In this document: one piece after another, positions 60,200 through 64,000 of the stretch
How positions within the stretch are numbered: the first letter of the stretch is position 1
How the letters are laid out: each line of letters begins with the position of its first letter
Source of the DNA: Brotaphodocola catenula
GTDB lineage: Bacteria > Bacillota > Clostridia > Lachnospirales > Lachnospiraceae
Reading direction: 5' to 3'
Length of the DNA stretch: 64,000 nucleotides
NCBI GenBank assembly: GCA_020686985.1
Contig: JAJEPU010000004.1
Coordinates: 59,466-123,465, forward strand
Made by a program: the position numbers and the translations under genes
The notes under the pieces: model-generated
Seen by the model: the letters and a program-made list of their open reading frames with translations, nothing else
Databases searched by the model: none
Told to the model about the DNA's origin: nothing

Positions 60200-60997
60200 A
60201 TGCCAACAGACTTTTTAGGCCGTGTGATGGTCGTATTTCAGCGATATGGAATGTCTATGTTGCAGGGCGCAGGTGTCAGCCTGAAGATTGCAATTGTGGG
60301 CACGATCGTTGGATGTTTGATCGGATTTGCGGTAGGACTGGTGCAGACGATCCCGATGGAGGAGAAGGATTCCCTCGCAAAGAAGATTGTTCTGCGCGTA
60401 TTCAAATTTATTTTAAATGTATATGTGGAGTTCTTCCGCGGTACGCCGATGATGGCGCAGGCGATGTTCATCTACTTTGGACTCTTCCCGCTCATGGGAA
60501 TCAATCCGACGATGACGCAGGCAGCGTATTTCATCCTCTCGATCAATACGGGTGCATACATGGCTGAGACAGTTCGTGGCGGTATTCTCTCCGTTGACCC
60601 GGGACAGACAGAGGGCGCAAAGGCGATCGGTATGACACACGTTCAGACAATGATCTATGTCATTTTGCCACAGGCTCTGCGCAACATCATGCCTCAGATC
60701 GGCAACAACCTGATCATTAACATTAAGGATAGCTGTGTGCTCTCCGTAATCGGTGTCGCAGAGCTTCTCTACAAGACGAAGGCGGCAGCCGGAGCGCTTT
60801 ACATGAACTTTGAGACTTACACGATCACGATGATCATGTATTTCATCATGACATTTGCATGTTCCCGTCTTCTCCGCTGGGTGGAGAATCGGATGGACGG
60901 TGCAGACAACTATGACTTAGCGACGACAGACACGCTGGCACACACGAGCGGAATGTACAGCTACGGCGACAAGACAAAGAAGAAGGAGGAAGAGTAA
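60200..60997 (+). CDS. Polar amino-acid ABC permease
   Basis: This 265-residue, HisM/GlnP-type permease has about five helices. The conserved features are VEFFRGTPMMAQAMFIYFGL and the coupling EAA loop in DPGQTEGAKAIGMTHVQTMI, then VILPQALRNIMPQIGNNLII. The C-terminal 30 residues are a soluble tail (YDLATTDTLAHTSGMYSYGD). Its stop codon is immediately followed by the ATPase ATG, so the two are translationally coupled. Confidence 0.94.
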   Translation: MPTDFLGRVMVVFQRYGMSMLQGAGVSLKIAIVGTIVGCLIGFAVGLVQTIPMEEKDSLAKKIVLRVFKFILNVYVEFFRGTPMMAQAMFIYFGLFPLMGINPTMTQAAYFILSINTGAYMAETVRGGILSVDPGQTEGAKAIGMTHVQTMIYVILPQALRNIMPQIGNNLIINIKDSCVLSVIGVAELLYKTKAAAGALYMNFETYTITMIMYFIMTFACSRLLRWVENRMDGADNYDLATTDTLAHTSGMYSYGDKTKKKEEE

Positions 60998-61741
60998 ATG
61001 GCATCAGAACATGTATTGGAGATCAGCCACCTGAGCAAATCCTTCGGAAAGCACGTCGTTTTGCGTGACATCGATTTCACGGTAAATACCGGCGATGTGA
61101 CCTGCATCATCGGTGCATCCGGTTCCGGAAAGTCCACGCTTCTGCGCTGTGTCAACATGCTTGAGACTCCGACAACCGGTGAGATCCTCTACCACGGCAA
61201 CGACATCACAAGCCCGGGCGTCAACGTTCCGGCATACCGTTCCAAGGTCGGCATGGTGTTCCAGAGCTTTAACCTGTTTAACAACATGACAGTCCTTGAA
61301 AACTGCATCGTCGGTCAGACGAAAGTTCTAAAGAAGAACAAGGAAGAGGCAAAGAAGAACGCGATGAAGTACCTCGAGAAAGTCGGTATGGCACCGTACA
61401 TCAACGCAAAGCCACGCCAGATTTCCGGTGGTCAGAAACAGCGTGTCGCAATCGCCCGTGCGCTTGCGATGGAGCCGGAGGTTCTGCTGTTCGACGAGCC
61501 GACTTCCGCACTTGACCCGCAGATGGTCGGGGAAGTGCTTGCCGTTATGCGCACACTCGCAAAAGAGGGTATCACGATGATTATTGTGACGCATGAGATG
61601 GCATTTGCCCGCGATGTCTCGAGCCACGTTGTTTTCATGGCAGACGGAGTCATCGAGGAGCAGGGCAAGCCAGAAGAGATCTTCGGTAACCCGCAGAAGG
61701 CAAAGACTCAGGAATTCTTGAGCAGATTTATTCAGGGATAA
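60998..61741 (+). CDS. Polar amino-acid ABC ATPase (GlnQ/HisP-like)
   Basis: This 247-residue ATPase has Walker [18 protein letters not shown]-loop [13 protein letters not shown], signature [20 protein letters not shown], Walker [16 protein letters not shown], and H-loop [17 protein letters not shown]. Last gene of the importer, ending before a very strong terminator. Confidence 0.96.
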   Translation: MASEHVLEISHLSKSFGKHVVLRDIDFTVNTGDVTCIIGASGSGKSTLLRCVNMLETPTTGEILYHGNDITSPGVNVPAYRSKVGMVFQSFNLFNNMTVLENCIVGQTKVLKKNKEEAKKNAMKYLEKVGMAPYINAKPRQISGGQKQRVAIARALAMEPEVLLFDEPTSALDPQMVGEVLAVMRTLAKEGITMIIVTHEMAFARDVSSHVVFMADGVIEEQGKPEEIFGNPQKAKTQEFLSRFIQG

Positions 61742-61800
61742 CTTATTTAGGGATAATTTATTCAGAAATAAAGATTTTTAATCGGAATGATAGAGATCAG

Positions 61801-61847
61801 ATAGGGGTCATGTATAAATTTGGAATTTATGCATGACCCCTATTTTT
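61801..61847 (+). terminator. Very strong terminator of the amino-acid importer
   Basis: ATAGGGGTCATG pairs with CATGACCCCTAT, and TATAAATT with AATTTATG, a stem of about 20 bp with a 3-base loop, followed by a T-run. Confidence 0.95.
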
Positions 61848-61914
61848 GTGGCATAATACCAGGAAAATCATGCTGAAAAACTAATACTAGGAAATTTAAT
61901 AGCCACTTACAAAT

Positions 61915-62109
61915 TTGCTAATGGAAGATAAAATCGTTGACAGAAAGTCTTATGATGAGATTCCCCATCGCGTGGAATATTCGCTGACGCAAAAAGGAAA
62001 TTCCATCGTCCCGATTTTACAGAGCATTTGTCAATGGTCGGATATATTTTATAAAGAAGATGGGGAAAATGAGATGGTGCAGTGCCAAAAGTGCGACCAT
62101 CGCAGATAA
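61915..62109 (+). pseudogene. C-terminal remnant of an HxlR-family regulator
   Basis: The frame reads MEDKIVDRKSYDEIPHRVEY, then SLTQKGNSIVPILQSICQWS. This is the recognition-helix wing and last helix of HxlR/MarR-like winged-helix repressors. The N-terminal half is missing: an in-frame TAG lies at 61900-61902 and the strong terminator of the previous operon is just upstream. There is no ribosome site. It is a truncated gene whose tail carries an added CQKCDHRR end. The original gene may have regulated the following NifX-type gene. Confidence 0.8.
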
Positions 62110-62193
62110 AAACGGTTTCGCAATTCAGATTTGTAGTTTAAAATAGTGGTGGAAGAAACAGAAATATTAATAGAAAAAGAAGGAGAAGGAAAA

Positions 62194-62604
62194 ATGAGAA
62201 TTGGAGTAACTTACGAAAATGGAGAAATCTTTCAGCATTTTGGACACACAAGCCAGTTTAAGCTGTATGAGGTTGAGAATGGGGAAATCAAAGAGACGCA
62301 GATCATCGATACGAATGGTCAGGGACATGGAGCCTTAGCTTCATTTTTGACGAATGCAGGTGTTGAAGTGCTGATCTGCGGTGGAATTGGAGGCGGAGCA
62401 CAAAATGCACTTGCCAGTGCAGGCATTCAGCTGTATGGTGGCGTGAGCGGAGATGCAGACGAGGCAGTGAAACATTATTTAGCAGGGGATTTAAGCTACA
62501 ATCCGGATGTGCACTGCACCCATCATGAACATGCACATTCCTGCGGAGAGCATAAGTGTGGGGAAGAGAAACACGGATGCACAGGAAATGGCGGAAAGTG
62601 CTAG
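62194..62604 (+). CDS. NifX/NifB-type dinitrogenase cofactor family protein with metal-binding tail
   Basis: This 136-residue protein has the NifX-like domain: MRIGVTYENGEIFQHFGHTS, FKLYEVENGEIKETQIID, and GVEVLICGGIGGGAQNALAS with AGIQLYGGVSGDADEAV. The last 30 residues are Cys/His-rich (CTHHEHAHSCGEHKCGEE and HGCTGNGGKC), a likely metal-binding tail. Family members bind iron-sulfur or Fe-Mo cofactor precursors, but many anaerobes carry them without nitrogenase. ATG 62194 is behind AAGGAGAAGGAAAA; the frame opens at 62146. No nif genes are seen in the window. Confidence 0.88.
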   Translation: MRIGVTYENGEIFQHFGHTSQFKLYEVENGEIKETQIIDTNGQGHGALASFLTNAGVEVLICGGIGGGAQNALASAGIQLYGGVSGDADEAVKHYLAGDLSYNPDVHCTHHEHAHSCGEHKCGEEKHGCTGNGGKC

Positions 62605-62720
62605 GGGATTAGATCGTTCTTTTCGCAAGCCGATGCTATGTTGTAGCATATAGGAGTTTTCGTATGGAAAATTCTTGTATGGGAATTTCACGAAATAAAA
62701 GATTAAAATAAAAATGATAG

Positions 62721-62767
62721 AGACCGTTCATTTGATTGGAAACAGTTGAACGAGTGGTCTTTTTTTT
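62721..62767 (+). terminator. Terminator of the NifX-type gene
   Basis: AGACC (62721-62725) pairs with GGTCT (62756-62760) and TTCA with TGAA inside, followed by seven T. Confidence 0.85.
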
Positions 62768-62978
62768 ATACGCTTTTATGTGAGGAAAAGATCAAAAAAT
62801 TATTCAAAGATAAAAGATCGTGTGTTGTTTTGGACGCATACAAGAAAGAAAAATCCTTTTATAATAGGGGGAATAGGATAATGCCTTATAACATCTTGCA
62901 TCGATGAATTTTATGATGGCAGGAGATCATGAGAAAAGTTGGATGACCGCAAGTTTTGACAGAAGAGGAGACAGGAAT

Positions 62979-63884
62979 ATGGAGAGGTACGATAGTTTAC
63001 AAGAATTTGAAAATGAGTTGATAAAAGAAGAGTATAGCCTTAATACAATTAAAAAATATATTCGAGATGTAAAACGGTTTTTGCAGTGGAATCGGGAGCG
63101 GGAATTAACATCGAATAATCTGATGGAATGGAAACGAGATCTGATTCGCCATTATGCTCCTACCAGTGTAAATTCCATGCTTGCTTCGCTGAATCATTAT
63201 TTGGAATGGCTAGGGTATCCTCAGCTTAAAATTCGTTTTCTTCCCATTCAGCAGGAAATTTTTGCGAAACCGGAGCGGGAACTCAGTGAACAGGATTACA
63301 GGTCTTTGCTGAATACTGCGGAGAAAAATGGAAAGCACAGACTTGCATTGATTTTAAAGACACTTGCATTAACTGGAATACGGATTTCGGAACTGGAATT
63401 TATAACAGTGGAGTCCTTAAAAATGGGAATAGCGAGCATATGGAATAAAGGAAAGGCGCGAAAAATCTTGTTGCCGGTAAAGTTGTGCAAAGTTTTGAGA
63501 GAATATTGTAAGCGAATAAAAAGAGAGTCTGGTTCTGTCTTTGTGACGAGAACAGGAAGACCATTGAATCGCTCAAATATCTGGAGAGAGATGAAGAGTT
63601 TGTTTAAAGAATCGGGAGTAGCACCAGAAAAAATCTTCCCGCATAATTTTCGCCATCTTTTTGCGAGAACATTTTATTCGATCAATAGAGATTTAGTAAG
63701 ATTATCGGACCTGTTGGGGCATAGTAATCTAGCGACGACTCGGATTTATATTCGAGAGAGTGGAAACGAACATCGAAGAATATTGGAAAAAATGGAGCGG
63801 ATCTATGAGATGAGAGAAAAAGAAGATAAAAAAATACTACATAATCAACATTATGTAGTGAATTTAACCTGTTGTGCTAGATAA
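62979..63884 (+). CDS. Tyrosine recombinase (XerC/D-like integrase)
   Basis: This 301-residue site-specific recombinase has an N-terminal SAM-like core-binding domain (about 5-85, EYSLNTIKKYIRDVKRFLQW) and a catalytic domain. The catalytic Arg is in LALTGIRISELEFI, Lys in WNKGKARKILLP, the H-x-x-R box in FPHNFRHLFARTF, the His in LSDLLGHSNLATTRIYI, and Tyr in the same segment. ATG 62979 follows GAGGAGACAGGAAT; the frame opens at 62904. Codons are more AT-rich than in neighbours, suggesting recent acquisition. The last codons cover a 10-bp palindrome at 63836-63859. No other mobile-element gene is visible before the window ends. Confidence 0.9.
   Translation: MERYDSLQEFENELIKEEYSLNTIKKYIRDVKRFLQWNRERELTSNNLMEWKRDLIRHYAPTSVNSMLASLNHYLEWLGYPQLKIRFLPIQQEIFAKPERELSEQDYRSLLNTAEKNGKHRLALILKTLALTGIRISELEFITVESLKMGIASIWNKGKARKILLPVKLCKVLREYCKRIKRESGSVFVTRTGRPLNRSNIWREMKSLFKESGVAPEKIFPHNFRHLFARTFYSINRDLVRLSDLLGHSNLATTRIYIRESGNEHRRILEKMERIYEMREKEDKKILHNQHYVVNLTCCAR
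63836..63859. promoter_or_regulatory. Palindrome in the 3' end of the recombinase gene, possible crossover site
   Basis: ACTACATAAT and ATTATGTAGT are perfect 10-bp arms around CAAC. Tyrosine recombinases bind inverted arms of about this length, but their usual spacer is 6-8 bp, so a hairpin or operator is equally possible. Confidence 0.4.
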
Positions 63885-63960
63885 AAAATAATATAAAGAA
63901 ACTTCAACAAAATGTGCTATCTTATTTGTAGGACATACAAAATCGAAAGGAGGCATCATC

Positions 63961-64000
63961 ATGTTGAAGTTTCATAATAATGATACCACAATTATTGCAA
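63961..64000 (+). CDS. Start of an unidentified gene, cut by the window end
   Basis: A strong ribosome site (GAAAGGAGG, 63949-63957) precedes ATG 63961. Only 13 codons are visible (MLKFHNNDTTIIA). It begins 76 bp after the recombinase stop in the same direction. No family can be assigned. Confidence 0.55.
   Translation, partial: MLKFHNNDTTIIA

Noticed and set aside
62979..64000. Prophage or integrative element at the window end
   Set aside because: Only a single recombinase is visible; no structural, relaxase or excisionase gene, and no tRNA attachment site.

Overview
The window looks like chromosome of an anaerobic, low-to-mid GC Clostridia bacterium, most likely Lachnospiraceae. The evidence is the gene content: AddAB, the GlgC/GlgD pair, an NfnAB-type ferredoxin:NADP oxidoreductase, a GGGtGRT protein next to a NifU-like scaffold, hybrid cluster protein, VanW and YkuD proteins, and many MATE and lipoprotein genes. 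Promoters are standard -35/-10 boxes with 17 bp spacers, and U-tailed hairpins act as terminators. No rRNA, tRNA or CRISPR array was seen. No prophage was seen beyond one tyrosine recombinase.

Layout. 1-8.7 kb: a membrane-anchored FMN_bind-like protein, then addB-addA and a small Cys-rich protein. 8.8-12.2 kb: a MATE exporter overlapping tail to tail with a YwaF-like membrane protein, then a divergent ThyX-like protein coupled to dihydrofolate reductase. 12.2-14.9 kb: nfnA-nfnB behind a Rex-type operator. 14.9-18.5 kb: a structured repeat, a small double-HTH protein next to a long palindrome, the FeS scaffold/GGGtGRT pair, and four very small genes. 18.5-23.4 kb: glycogen metabolism (glgX, glgD, glgC). 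23.6-30 kb: a DMT transporter with a structured leader, an MprF-like synthase domain protein, a hydrolase, a second MATE protein and acylphosphatase. 30-38.3 kb: an FMN-dependent alpha-hydroxy-acid oxidase family protein, ilvN, ilvC, hcp-cupin, a D-lactate-dehydrogenase-like enzyme and metY. 38.4-41.3 kb (minus): a two-component system with a small alarmone synthetase and a tiny ORF. 41.5-44 kb: an orphan TRAP-type binding protein and trpS.

44-50.8 kb is the most unusual locus. A cobalamin riboswitch precedes an exported CbiK-like chelatase lipoprotein. After it come a lipoprotein with two NEAT-like repeats, a metal-chelate/corrinoid binding lipoprotein, a FecCD/BtuC permease, and an ATPase with an extra C-terminal domain. 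I read this as a tetrapyrrole or corrinoid acquisition system with metal-insertion or removal chemistry outside the cytoplasm.

51-64 kb: an SseB-like protein, a patatin, three consecutive cell-wall proteins sharing a peptidoglycan-binding-like module (two L,D-transpeptidases and one VanW), a polar amino-acid ABC importer with an attenuator-like leader, a decayed HxlR regulator, a NifX/NifB-type protein, and a tyrosine recombinase with a palindrome in its 3' end.

The intergenic DNA is notable. It holds several dispersed structured repeats, and it holds degenerate short tandem repeats with periods of about 10-15 bp that fill spacers and in places enter coding sequence.
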